Assembly (NCBI GenBank): GCA_003427395.1
Contig: BFEA01000027.1
Location: 2,363,134-2,387,068 of the forward strand
Reading direction: 5' to 3'
Source: Chara braunii
Lineage: Eukaryota > Streptophyta > Charophyceae > Charales > Characeae
Length of the DNA: 23,935 nucleotides
The notes below the pieces were generated by a model, which saw nothing but the letters and a program-made list of their open reading frames with translations, searched no databases and was not told the origin of the DNA. Position 1 is the stretch's first letter, and each line of letters begins with the position of its first letter. The position numbers were made by a program, and so were the translations under genes. Shown one piece after another: positions 1 to 8,641 of this stretch.

Positions 1-600
1 TGGTTGATCGCCGTGGCGGACAGGTCGCCGTGGGGGTGTGTAATTATCGTATGTTTTTGTCATGGTTTACTTTTTTTTTTTTTCCCTGTTATCTATTTCG
101 GGTCTTAAGAAATCGATGTTCGCGTCTGTAACAACGAACATGTGACACCTATCATTGGTATTGATGAGGGCCCTTGTTCAGGAGGTTGTCGCTTCTTGTG
201 TTCGTTGCTTTTCATGATGTCTGGACGATGTTGTCGTTTCTTGTGTCTCTCGTTATTGATGATGTCTACAGCGTTCCCTTTTCATTTGCATTCACGATTG
301 TCAGGGCTGCACCGACATGGAAAGTGGTGACGGATGTATGATTCAACAAATGCTTCATCACAGATTGATGAATTTTTACACAACCCATTCCAAATGCGAG
401 CACAGATGAAGGCAATAAAAATGACACACACACAGCGTCTCTCTCTTCAACAAAATACTTGTCATTTGTCACGAACACAGAGAACAACCTCCACGACATC
501 AAAAAAAAAATTACAAGATATATTATCTTCATGCTGTCACTCCCGGCAAAAGCACAACACGTCACAGTTACGATGTAACAGGCCTTGAAGGCAACTTCGA
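1..600. other. Gene-free leading stretch with a 45-bp tandem duplication
   Basis: No open frame here looks protein-like; the translations are low-complexity or Ser/Cys/His-rich. The one visible structure is an imperfect tandem duplication of about 40 bp with a 45-bp period (about 185-222 and 230-268). Both copies run from GTTGTCG through TTCTTGTGT to GATGTCT. A poly(T) run near 70-83 and a poly(A) run at 614-633 flank the stretch. Confidence 0.5.
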
Positions 601-886
601 TCCCGACCAGCCTAAAAAAAAAAAAAAAAAAAACACACGGAAATGGCCTCCGTCACTCACACCCGTCACTGACGGTGGCACCGTACTGCAAATCGTCGCA
701 AAGACCTAAAACCACACGCGCATCACGAAACCCCCGCCGCCGACGAGATGGACTGTGCCATCGCCATAAACCCCACCCGACGAAAACCTCCTAAGTGCGG
801 CGCAATGCGAAAGTACAGGAAACTAAAGTGCGCCAGACAAGGCACCACATGCACGCCAACGCCCACCAACACAGGTAGCGGTCGAT

Positions 887-889
<3 letters not shown>

Positions 890-955
<66 letters not shown>
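890..955. repeat. (CT)33 microsatellite
   Basis: An uninterrupted dinucleotide CT run of 66 bases lies just beyond the 3' end of the minus-strand transposase frame. On the minus strand it reads as (GA)n, and it produces spurious Arg-Glu or Ser-Leu peptides in several frames. Such runs are hypervariable, and this length may differ between individuals or be assembled wrongly. Confidence 0.97.
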
Positions 956-959
<4 letters not shown>

Positions 960-987
960 GCCGCCCGCTCCCGACGACTGTTCGTCT

Positions 988-2337
988 TTACTGCGTACCC
1001 ATTCGCTCCGCCAGTGCACCCCGCAGGATCAGTGCATCCCCCGTCGACGACTCCATACACATCTGCCTCAACGGGCGGTGCATCCCAAGGTCCACCCTGC
1101 GGCGAACACCGTCCGGCTCGACCTCCCACAGCAGATTGTCGTCGAATGGGATGCCCGCGTTGATGAGTATGTTGTGCAGAATGCAGACGGCGACGAATTG
1201 TTGCGGCAACGTCTCCATGTTCGCCTTGTGGGAGCGAAGGAACAACCTCCACATCCCCTTCAATCTGTGGAAAGCCCTCTCGACTGCTTCCCTCGCCGTC
1301 TTCTGCTTGTTGTCAAACCGAATCTCCGATGGGTGCTGTGATACACTGCCGTAGGGGACGACTACCCATTCCGAGGGGGGGTAACCGTTGTTGCCCAGTA
1401 GATAGCCGTTCGTTCGCACACCGAAAGGTGGCATGACAGGTGGCCCAGTGAAAAGTTCCCCTGCCTCCGCACGTGCCCACAAACTGGACAGGTGGACGAT
1501 CCTCACGTCGTGGCAGCTCCCCGGGTATCCGACGAACATATCCAGCACGCGCAAGTTCAGATCGACGACCACCTGAGCCTGGACGGAGAAACGACGTTTT
1601 CTGTCGTAGTAGTCCTCTCCGCGGCAATTGCCTGGCTTGTCGATGAAGATGTGGGTACAATCGATGCAGCCATGGCAGTTGGGGAAACCCTTGTCAGCGA
1701 AAGCGCGCAGGACGACCGCCTTTTGCAGCCCTGTTGGCCACGTCGATATCTTGTCGTGGTACGCACTCAGCAACGCCGAAGTAACATCCCGCACAACCAC
1801 CAACCCAGACTTTCTGCCAATGTCGAAGCTGCACGTCCCGCTCTCGTACGTCTCCCTCGACGCCCATCTGTACAAAGCGAACGCTACGATGAGGTCAGGC
1901 TGGAGGGGCTCCCTATAAAACGTGACACGCCGTTGAAGGAAGGGAGACAAAGTTTTCGCTATCTCCCGGAACACCCGTGGCGACATGCGCAGCTTGTCCT
2001 TGAAGTAGTCTTCCGTCGCGTCGTCGCATTACCGCAGATCCTCCCACACCCCCCCTGTTCGACGCTTCATCCACCACCTCGGCGTCGCTCTGGGAAACGC
2101 TCCACACCCCATGGCATAGCACACCTGAAGGACAGCGTCGCAAATGGCACCACTGCCCTCTTCGTCCACATGAATGGACTGCAGCGTCTTCTTCCGGCGT
2201 GCGCGAATGGCTGCTCTCATCCTCCCCTCCGTCATCTGCAGTTGACACCTGATGAGTATCATGTTCACGGCCGCTGCCATAGCCGCCCTCTCCGCCTTGC
2301 TGTGTGTGTCATGAACCGCGTCCCCGTCCACGTCCAT
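988..2337 (-). pseudogene. PIF/Harbinger-type (ALP1/HARBI1-like) transposase, nonsense-interrupted
   Basis: One reading frame runs from ATG at 2337 to a stop at 988-990, broken only by TAA at 2029-2031. The sequence on both sides of the TAA continues in the same frame (upstream ends WEDLR, downstream resumes CDDATEDYFKDKLRMSPRVF). An upstream in-frame TGA at 2365-2367 supports the start. Counting the stop as a codon, the product is about 449 residues, normal for PIF/Harbinger transposases. It has a helix-turn-helix-like region after MSPRVF and then a DDE_Tnp_4-type core: GCIDCTHI (first acidic residue, about D226), GYPGSCHDVRI, GNNGYPP, and REAVERAFHRLKGMW (Glu about E353). These enzymes cut and paste DNA at TTA/TAA sites. 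The second catalytic Asp, normally in a GD.GYP motif, is Asn here (codon 1390-1392), so the protein should be catalytically dead even without the stop. A domesticated ALP1-like protein can also lose the triad, but the premature stop argues for a dead copy. I could not identify terminal inverted repeats or a trinucleotide target duplication. Confidence 0.9.
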
Positions 2338-2627
2338 CGCTCGTCCTCGCGAGCTGAAGAAGGCTCAACTTCGGTGGGAACAACAGCGATGGCGTGTCGT
2401 GAAAACCCGCCTGTACGGCGTGCACGTCGACGGCGAAGGTGCGCGTAGCAAAGCACACAACGTTGGCGATCGTGTGACGCCGGCCGTGCTGCTTCGGACG
2501 TATTCATGGACGTTCAGCGTGCCAGCAGACGCCACGAAGCCGCCACCCCGTACCGAAACAGTCTCGCTGACGAACGTTGTTGCCGTCAGCCGTAAGGGAC
2601 ACACGCGCCGTCGTCATTCGCTTACTG

Positions 2628-2653
2628 GGATTCAAATTTCGAAATTCGAATCC
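2628..2653. repeat. 26-bp near-perfect palindrome
   Basis: The sequence from GGATTCAAATTT to CGAATCC is self-complementary at 24 of 26 positions, centred on TTTCGAAA. It lies about 290 bp upstream of the transposase start. A related AAATTCAAATTT motif follows at about 2697-2708. It may be a protein-binding site or a relic of an element end. Function is unknown. Confidence 0.7.
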
Positions 2654-2823
2654 GGGACTGCGCGCCGTTTTCATAGCCTTTTTTTTTTCGCCGCGTAAAT
2701 TCAAATTTGCGCCGCCCACAGCTCCTGGACCAAGAGCGACGCCACGGACACAACCCGCTGGACCAACCTCGCCAACCCCCCTTGCGTCTGCGTGTCGAAA
2801 TATGCAACTGGCCGCAGGAGCAC

Positions 2824-2932
2824 CCAAGGAATCGTCCTCGGGGAACATTTCCGAGGATGAGTGGAACGAAGGCAGGAATTTCCTCGGGCGACTCCAAGGA
2901 ATCGTCCTCGGGCCCCGAGGATGCCCCGAGGA
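2824..2932. repeat. Clustered TCCTCGG/CCGAGGA palindromes with a 19-bp direct repeat
   Basis: A 19-bp identical block starting CCAAGGAATCG occurs at 2824-2842 and 2894-2912. Each copy ends in TCCTCGGG, which pairs with a nearby inverted copy. TCCTCGG at 2835-2841 pairs with CCGAGGA at 2851-2857, and TCCTCGGG at 2905-2912 pairs with CCCGAGGA at 2914-2921. Further half-sites lie at 2881-2888 and about 2924-2932. All frames stay open here because of base composition, but the peptides look unlike real protein. The arrangement could be the subterminal part of a transposon end, possibly of the neighbouring Harbinger copy. Confidence 0.7.
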
Positions 2933-2939
2933 GTATGGA

Positions 2940-3235
2940 ACGAGCCCCATAACCTGAAATCTTCACCCTTCAATCATACCCAAACCAAGATCTCGGGAGT
3001 CGGAACCATAGCCAATAGTGGAGGGGGAAATGAGTCAAGAAAGTCTACCATTGAACGCATGGGAATGGATGGGTCTACCAATGTCCAGTCCTGAAATACT
3101 CTCCTATAATCTCTCCTTATTTTTTTCATTGCCCCCTCTTGTAGCCCCTTCTTATATCACTTTTCCCATTCCCCCCCCCTGGTTTCCTCCAAGCCAGCAA
3201 GTACTGAATTTTTTAATGTGTTTATAGATTTCATC
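2940..3235. other. Gene-free spacer
   Basis: No supported gene. The stretch is AT-rich with pyrimidine-rich blocks (C run near 3171-3179). It lies beyond the stop codon of the minus-strand LINE remnant and would be its 3' flank, but I see neither a poly(A) tail (poly(T) on this strand) nor the AAGGGACGCTGG tail motif found elsewhere in the window. Confidence 0.5.
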
Positions 3236-4487
3236 TCATGAAGACAAGTGTTGCATTTTTTCTTTCGCTTGTTCCCATTTGGTTGTAATTTCTGTTTGGA
3301 CATACAATTTAATAGTTTCGGTGAATTCAGGTCCATCTAAGCGTGCTCCCTCCATTTCGTAAGTGTATCTCCTCAACCAAATGACCCATATGACTACTCT
3401 TCTCCCCATGGTGAAGAGGTTTTGTGTAAAGTCATCATATGGCTCACCAATCCATGATTCCAAAAAAATCGTCTTCCAATTCCATGGCCATCAAGTCTGT
3501 GGCCCTAGCTGCTTCCAAACTCTATCCCACCACCTCCATAACCATATAACTCCAAAGCATTGCAGGAAGATATGCTCAATAGTTTCAGGGATCAACCTAC
3601 TGGGAAGGCGGTGCAATTATTTTTTGCTTCAAGGAAGATCTATATATCAGTCAATCATTAGTGGGAAGACATTTGTGTTCAATCTGCCATTGAAGAGATG
3701 CCATCTTCACCGGTTTGGATTTCATTAAGTTAAAACCACTTGATTGATCTTACATTTTCTCTGCTAAGATTGAGATGTTTCATCCATCTGTCTGATCCAT
3801 TGTCCTTTAGATTAATTTTCACTCTTAACATTTCATAGGTAGATTTTATTATAAAAGTATGTAGGACACGATCATAATTTTTGTCAAGTTTCTTTTGCTT
3901 ACGGGGAGAGCTCGAAATCCAATTGGCATGGTCTAATACTAAGCTAGAGATGGGAGTATCAGGTTTAAAGGCCAATCATTGATACTTCTTTCTTAATACT
4001 CTAATTCTGAAAATTTAACTAGCTTGGACCAATTGGATCTGACCCTGACCTTTAGGGTGGAGAGTGTAATCTTGGTAAAAATCATAGAGTTCAAGGAGGA
4101 TGTTTCCATTCTGAAATTTGTCTAGGATGTTTTCAATTACTTGGGGATGATCCTTAATGGTCACCCAGTCATTAATTTTCAGTTTAGGTCTCTTATCAAG
4201 AATCCGAATCCAGTCTAAGCGGATTAGCTCAATTATTTTATCCAATGTTTCTTGTGTGTGGTGACAATAACGAAGATAGCTCTTTAGTGTTGCAGGATCA
4301 ATCCAATCATTAGATTCACTATTTCAAATATCTTTTATTCTCATAATCTTTTTTTTCCCCCATTCATTCCAAAGTGAGTCCATACAGTGAAGGACACACC
4401 CTTGAGAGTTTCAATCCATCTATTCTTAAAAAGGGGTTGTTGGCATACTTCCTCCCACCTTTCTGGGGGATCTTGGGAATTAATTAT
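3236..4487 (-). pseudogene. Decayed LINE (non-LTR retrotransposon) ORF2 C-terminal remnant
   Basis: Reading the minus strand from 4487 down, coherent protein appears in short in-frame blocks separated by stops and frameshifts. About 4470-4400 has PERWEEVCQQPLFKNRW. About 4320-4015 includes NDWIDPATLKSYLRYCHHTQ and continues to the ATG-containing open part at 4245. The block 3975-3730 ends DRWMKHLNLSRENVRSIKWF. The last block, about 3590-3236, includes PETIEHIFLQC, then W-rich text, then FTQNLFTMGRRVVIWVIWLR. The order, with a basic linker, a zf-RVT-like ETIEHIFLQC block and a W/R-rich tail, matches the region after the reverse transcriptase in plant LINE-type ORF2 proteins. In-frame stops at 3491-3493 and 4324-4326 and frame changes near A/T runs show it is dead. 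The polymerase domain itself is not in the window. The sequence is cut at its upstream side by the foldback element at 4480-4590. Confidence 0.65.
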
Positions 4488-4590
4488 ACCTGGTGGGTTA
4501 CAACTTACAAATTACAACCCACCAGAGAATTAATCACTTGATTGCATCTAAGTTGTAAGTTGTAACCCACCAGGGATTTAATTATACCTG
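4480..4590. mobile_element. Small foldback/MITE-like element with 13-bp flanking direct repeats
   Basis: A perfect 22-bp inverted repeat has arms at 4489-4510 and 4553-4574 (left arm starts CCTGGTGGG, right arm ends CCCACCAGG). A third, imperfect arm (TTACAACCCACCAG, about 4511-4524) gives an alternative fold. The 13-bp sequence TTAATTATACCTG occurs directly repeated at 4480-4492 and 4578-4590. It overlaps the arm on the left, so the true target duplication may be the shorter TTAATTATA. The element sits where the LINE remnant stops being recognisable. The superfamily is unclear. Confidence 0.65.
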
Positions 4591-4681
4591 AACGAGGTGG
4601 CGACGACTACAACTACGACAGTACAGGAGTTGGCGACCGTGCTTCTAGTGAGACGAGCAATTCATCAATTGATTATGCTTG

Positions 4682-4942
4682 CTAGCGAGATAGGACGAGT
4701 GGCATGAGCAGTTCGTTAAGGGTGGGTCCGCAAGAACAGGAGAACGGACAGACACACAAACGTGATACACGTGTGAGGTTAGGCATTTCATTACGCATCG
4801 TGAAAATGCCAAGTGTTTGAAGCACCTTTCGTTCTTGCTCCATATTTGTTGCCGATAGCACGAAGTGGTCCTTCCCCTTTCCCAAAATTAGATCCCTGGA
4901 GGAGTTTGTTTCAGACAATGGCTTGATAACAGAAGATGACAT
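4682..4942 (-). CDS. Possible exon or remnant, unrecognised polar 86-residue frame
   Basis: An 86-codon frame begins MSSSVIKPLSETNSSRD and has mixed, soluble-looking composition with a Cys-rich tail (CVCPFSCSCG). I do not recognise it. There is no visible promoter, and in the gene direction a poly(A) run (poly(T) on the plus strand) lies directly upstream of the ATG. It could be an exon of a spliced gene, a retroposon fragment or chance. No neighbour supports a function. Confidence 0.15.
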   Translation of the reverse strand: MSSSVIKPLSETNSSRDLILGKGKDHFVLSATNMEQERKVLQTLGIFTMRNEMPNLTRVSRLCVCPFSCSCGPTLNELLMPLVLSR

Positions 4943-5694
4943 AATTTTTTTTTTTTTTTCTAAACTGACAATAATAATGCACCTGTGAGGGCATATCGCT
5001 TACGAAAAGCACAAAAACATTGAAAAAACTGACATTTTGCTAAAATTGACATTTTTAAATGATTTTTTACGATTTTCACAAAATTTGGCGTCTAAGAAAA
5101 AAGTTTGAAAAACTGTCCTTAAATCACAACTGGGAGCGTCGCGCCACTCCGCTATCGATATGAGTCAGTTCGTGAGTTTGAGGCGTTTCGTCGACGCAGC
5201 TCCCTGCAGGGAAATATTGAGGAGTTGATGTGGGCAACGGGGGTTTCGGCGGCATGCGATAGCACGAGGTTCCATTGGTGTTCGTTTGGCGCGGCCATCA
5301 ACGGGATGCTTCGGCTGAGGGTTCTTCCAGCCTTGATAACCTAGGCTGAAGAGGTATCTTGCTCCGTGCTTCGTTTATGTGGTGTCGCGGGTTGATACGC
5401 TAGAGGAAGGGGAGGTTGTCGTGGTGACTAGGATAGTCTTCATGAGATCTTGGGCATGGTAGTGGCCCTGCTCTTTTGCCCCTGCGCGAATCTAGTGGAG
5501 GTTGGTTGGGCGGCACGGGTAGAAAGTAAGGAGCGTCTTCTCATGAGGAGTGGGAGGAGGAGGCTTGTTATAAGTTGGAGCGTCATAAAGAGATGGCGGT
5601 TTCATGCGTTCATTTAAGTTGGTTCATCGGTTTTAAAGACACGGAAACAGGTAGTGGCGCAATAATGACAGCGGCGATGGAGCAGGAAATTTTT
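4943..5694. other. Gene-free stretch with one unexplained open segment
   Basis: AT-rich to about 5110, then more GC-rich. On the plus strand 5123-5344 is open for 73 codons (stop TAG 5342-5344). Its composition is protein-like (for example YESVREFEAFRRRSSLQGN) but it has no upstream start codon. It may be an internal fragment of a decayed element. I cannot assign it to a family. Confidence 0.3.
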
Positions 5695-5816
5695 TTACGA
5701 AAATATATGGCGCTCTTCGCATCGACTGCCTTTTCCAATTGAGTTCGCTGATTTTAATTTTGCATCTTCTAATTTCCTATATTCTTGCTCTAATCTAGTG
5801 CTTACATAGTTATAAA
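5695..5816 (-). other. Short charged open segment beside a transposon insertion
   Basis: Immediately outside the hAT-like element, the minus strand is open for about 40 codons to TAA at 5695-5697. It gives a helical, charged peptide containing RLEQEYRKLEDAKLK. The apparent start further upstream lies inside the inserted element and is not original. The frame on the far side of the element does not continue without a stop. Probably a decayed fragment of unknown origin. Confidence 0.2.
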
Positions 5817-6421
5817 CATGGCTACGCCAAGCCCGGACCCGTACATTTCTGGACATGGAACCGGACCCGTGTCCGGTAGTTTTCAGACGTCCAGAATTTC
5901 GGACATGGGGCATCCGGACGGTCCAGGATGTTTGGACAGGTCCGAAAATATTTGGACAGGTCCGGAAATGTCCGGACCATTAAAAACAATAAAAATAAAA
6001 AAATCTGAAAAAAAAGTATGCTATGTAGAATAACAATGCAAACCATTTTTGCCTCAGAGTCATATGTGAATTCCTAACCAAACTTGAGTTACAAGTCAAA
6101 AACTATAAAAAAAACTTTAAAAACGACTTTAAAGACTAATAAAATGTAATGAATTATTAATAATTAAAAAATTGGGGTTATCTAATAAATTATTATACAG
6201 AGAGAGCATGTCCGGACCCCCAAAAAAAGCATAAACGGACCTGAAAAAACCCCAAAACAATTTTGGGGGCTTGGCTCCTCAATGGGGAAGGGTCCTGGAC
6301 CCTTTTTTTTTTTTCCCCCCTCGAATTTCGGCAGATCCGGACCTTCCAGATCGGACGTCTGGAGTCCGGACTGAATCCAGACCATCTGGACGGTGGTCGG
6401 GACGTCCGGATCATAGCCATG
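5817..6421. mobile_element. hAT-like non-autonomous DNA transposon (605 bp) with TCCGGA subterminal motifs
   Basis: Terminal inverted repeats CATGGCTA (5817-5824) and TAGCCATG (6414-6421) are perfect, and GTTATAAA is duplicated exactly outside them (5809-5816 and 6422-6429). An 8-bp target duplication with T at position 2 and A at position 7 fits hAT transposons. A 9-bp reading (GTTATAAAC) is also possible if the first C belongs to the target. Both end regions (about 5834-5979 and 6208-6412) are packed with GTCCGGA, CGGACC and GGACAKG variants in both orientations, while the core (about 5980-6200) is AT-rich. Short clustered subterminal motifs are where hAT transposase zinc fingers bind. Open frames inside are by-products of the motifs, and no transposase is encoded, so it would need one supplied in trans. 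Confidence 0.85.
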
Positions 6422-6490
6422 GTTATAAACTTAGCTTCTTAAATTTCCAAAAATAAACTTACAGTTTGTCTTTTATTTTCTGATCAGTCA

Positions 6491-6697
6491 AATTCTCATT
6501 TACATGTACACACATACACACATGTCCTTGAATTTCGACTATAATTTCTAAGCGTCCTAAATAAAGTATTCTCATCTACATGTTCACACATACACACAAA
6601 CATATACCATCCAGTCTGAATCGCAAGCATAGGGATCTGTTCTATAACTACGTACCCTTGAATTTCGACTATAATTTCTACATGTCTCAAGTAAAGT
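6491..6697. repeat. Imperfect tandem duplication (two units)
   Basis: Unit 1 (6491-6567) and unit 2 (6568-6697) both run from ATTCTCATYTACATGT, through CACACATACACACA, to a 24-bp identical block (6527-6550 and 6657-6680) and a final TAAAGT. Unit 2 carries about 50 extra bases in the middle. No coding capacity is recognised. Confidence 0.8.
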
Positions 6698-7493
6698 TCT
6701 ATCAGGATTTTCTAATCTTGGAACTCGAAAACTTCAGAATCTCTTTGTTAATTAGTTTGTCGCTTTTTTTAAATTGTTGATGCGTGCACATTGTGGGAAG
6801 TGCCAAAAGTTCATTGGTGCAAGGGGCAAGGGAATAATTGTAATAGTCTTACTGCTGCTTTGCGCTTTCTTTAGTGGGTTGTTCTTAAAGATGTAGGATG
6901 TTATCGGGGGTTATTGCATATTTTTGAAGAGGCCCTGTGTTTCCAAATTGCGATTGACATTTTGGTAAGTGTGTCATTAATAATTGTTGTCGGCTGGATC
7001 GGATCGTTCCCGGAGGGTTGAACGGTAAGAAGTGGGTGGGGGGAGCTCTATCTTGCAAGGGCATCACAAGGTGGGGGGTGAATGTCTCAAAGAGGGTAGG
7101 GGCGGAGTAGGGGGGTTACCCTATTCTGGGGCAGGGACCGGTGTGTGGGTCAACATCAGTCCCAGCGGACGCAGAAATGGGCAAGGGGGGGGGGGGGGCA
7201 TGCTTTAGGTGGGAACTGCGTGCTCATGGGGAAAGTGGGGTAGAGGGCTGGTCCTATAGTTGGGCCGAGGGAGAGCGGGAGACTCGCCTCGGTGGAGGAA
7301 GTGTGGGGCTGAGGGTGGAGGCGTAGGGGGAGGGAGGGGCGATCTCTCTCGAAGAATTCTGACATCCAGTTTAATATTTGGTTCACCTCTCAAGGAGGTC
7401 GTAGAAATAGGTGATATCTTGCAAATCATCTTTGATCCTGCGTAGGGCGGTTGAAAAAAAAAAATAAAAATCGGTGGCCCTCGAAGACCGATG
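6698..7493. other. Gene-free, G-rich stretch
   Basis: No supported gene. From about 6900 the plus strand is strongly G-rich, with a G run of about 14 at 7185-7198. The longest open frame on the minus strand is Pro-rich and looks compositional. I see no terminal repeats around it. Confidence 0.4.
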
Positions 7494-7701
7494 TTGGAGC
7501 AACGCTGGCCGGAGCCGAAGCCAGGTGGCGCAACTTCGTGACCTAGCTTAGTGGGGGCCTGAGGCCTGGTAGAGAGATCTGGGGGGCTGTTTGCGGGGGC
7601 AGTCTCAGTGGTCATCGGGGCTCGTAACTGGAGCAATGTTGGTCGGTGCTGGAGCAAGGTGGTGCAACTCTGTAACCTAGCCTGATGGGAGCATGAGGCC
7701 T
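7494..7701. repeat. Diverged direct duplication
   Basis: Two related stretches of about 75 bp (7494-7568 and 7628-7701) share the order TGGAGCAAYG, TGG, AGGTGGYGCAACT, ACCTAGC, TGAGGCCT. Divergence is substantial, so the duplication is old. They lie upstream of the retroposon tail at 7900-7981 and may belong to the same decayed element. Confidence 0.65.
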
Positions 7702-7899
7702 AAAATAGCTTCGGTTCGTGCTGAAAACAGCCATGCTGATGGTGGTCGAAGGTGGATCGATTAGGTTTCACCCATCTACTCCGTGGTTGGGAGGCTTGTT
7801 GACACACGTTTTCTTAATGTTTCTGAGTTTTCTTTTTTCTTTACTTTTTTTTAGCCAAAGCTGAGTAATGGCCCCGGTAGTTTATTTTTGTATTCTGAT

Positions 7900-7981
7900 A
7901 AGGGACGCTGGGCCCAGTTCCCAGCCGTGTTGCTTCTCCCGAATAGATTGGAGCATCGTCTCACACACACAAAAAAAAAAA
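7900..7981 (+). mobile_element. Retroposon 3' tail (LINE/SINE-like) with hairpin and poly(A)
   Basis: The block starts AAGGGACGCTGGGCCC. It has a hairpin, GCTGGG (7907-7912) with CCCAGC (7920-7925), then a conserved segment around CCCGAATAGATTGGAGC, then CACACAC and a poly(A) run (7971-7981). Related blocks occur at 17457, 17504 and 17707, and the last of these also leads into poly(A). A conserved stem-loop just before poly(A) is typical of LINE tails, and of SINEs that borrow them, where it is read by the reverse transcriptase. No body of the element is recognisable upstream. Confidence 0.55.
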
Positions 7982-8082
7982 GAAGGATTTTATTATTTTT
8001 ATATTTAAAAAACAAATCACGTTTTTTTGCCCACCACGTCAGACCACTGATGGTGCGCTGTCCTAGGGACGCTCAGCCAGAT

Positions 8083-8118
8083 GATGTATCTTGACGTAAA
8101 GTACCGTCAAAATACATC
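8083..8118. repeat. Inverted repeat, 14-bp arms
   Basis: GATGTATCTTGACG (8083-8096) is complementary to 8105-8118 at 13 of 14 positions, with an 8-base loop. No gene lies next to it, and there is no reason to call it a terminator. It may be the centre of a degraded foldback element. Confidence 0.7.
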
Positions 8119-8305
8119 CGAGGATCCAAAAAAAAAGGAAAAAAAAAAAGGAGGTAGATCAGTTGGTCCGGCGTCATGGGGTCTGATGTCGTCGGCACAA
8201 CAAAATGTTCAAAAATAATGTTTTTTTTTTAAGATCAATTTCGTAAAAATTTAAAAATAGTAAAAATCTCAATTTTAAGGAAATGTCTGTTAAAAGTGGA
8301 AATTG

Positions 8306-8490
8306 ATGCTAGAAAGGAAGGTGAAAGACAAGGAAAAAAGGCGGGATGAAGAAACAGTGAGGTTGAAGGAGCAGAAAAGGTTGGAGAAAATAGAGGAGAG
8401 ACGACCACATGAGGAAGAGAGCACCGAGGTCGAAGGAGCAGAAAAACTTGGAGAAAATGTAGGACAGACAATGGCATGAGGAAGAGAGAG
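8306..8490 (+). pseudogene. Charged coiled-coil coding remnant with a 67-bp frame-breaking duplication
   Basis: An ATG at 8306 opens a 57-residue frame to TGA at 8477-8479. It is almost entirely charged and heptad-like (KEKRRDEETVRLKEQKRLEK). The DNA coding VRLKEQKRLEKIEERR is repeated directly (8360-8426 and 8427-8490) with a period of 67 bases. Because 67 is not a multiple of three, the second copy is read in another frame. In its original frame it gives RSKEQKNLEK and then, after one stop, WHEEERDARLLRMIQQKMKS. So an originally longer coiled-coil protein was broken by a tandem duplication. Such segments occur in structural proteins and in gag-like transposon proteins; I cannot choose. Confidence 0.4.
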
Positions 8491-8641
8491 ACGCAAGACT
8501 ACTTCGCATGATTCAGCAAAAGATGAAGAGCGTCTACAACGAATATTAGGAAAAATATAGCAGGGAAGGTAAGCAGAGTGCATAAGTGAACCGGTGACTT
8601 GAGACCAAGGAAGAGGAGAATGATTAAGATGGAGTATAGTA

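Noticed and set aside
663-675. Short palindrome CCGTCA-C-TGACGG as a terminal repeat of the Harbinger element
   Set aside because: No matching sequence was found on the other side of the transposase and no TTA/TAA duplication; too short to support a boundary.
748-1341. Plus-strand 197-codon open frame and minus-strand frames through the CT run
   Set aside because: They owe their length to the (CT)n microsatellite and to antisense of the transposase. The Ser-Leu or Arg-Glu runs have no protein character.
1492-2448. Plus-strand 318-codon open frame
   Set aside because: It is the antisense of the GC-rich transposase coding sequence. The motifs all read on the minus strand.
2504-2957. Overlapping open frames of 80-148 codons on both strands
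   Set aside because: Open in nearly every frame because of base composition and the TCCTCGG repeats; no frame has a recognisable domain.
5818-6456. Several open frames of 61-75 codons
   Set aside because: They lie in the hAT-like element and are translations of its TCCGGA motif arrays.
7205-7657. Minus-strand 150-codon Pro-rich frame
   Set aside because: Pro and Ser richness follows from the G-rich plus strand. No motif, and no continuation on either side.
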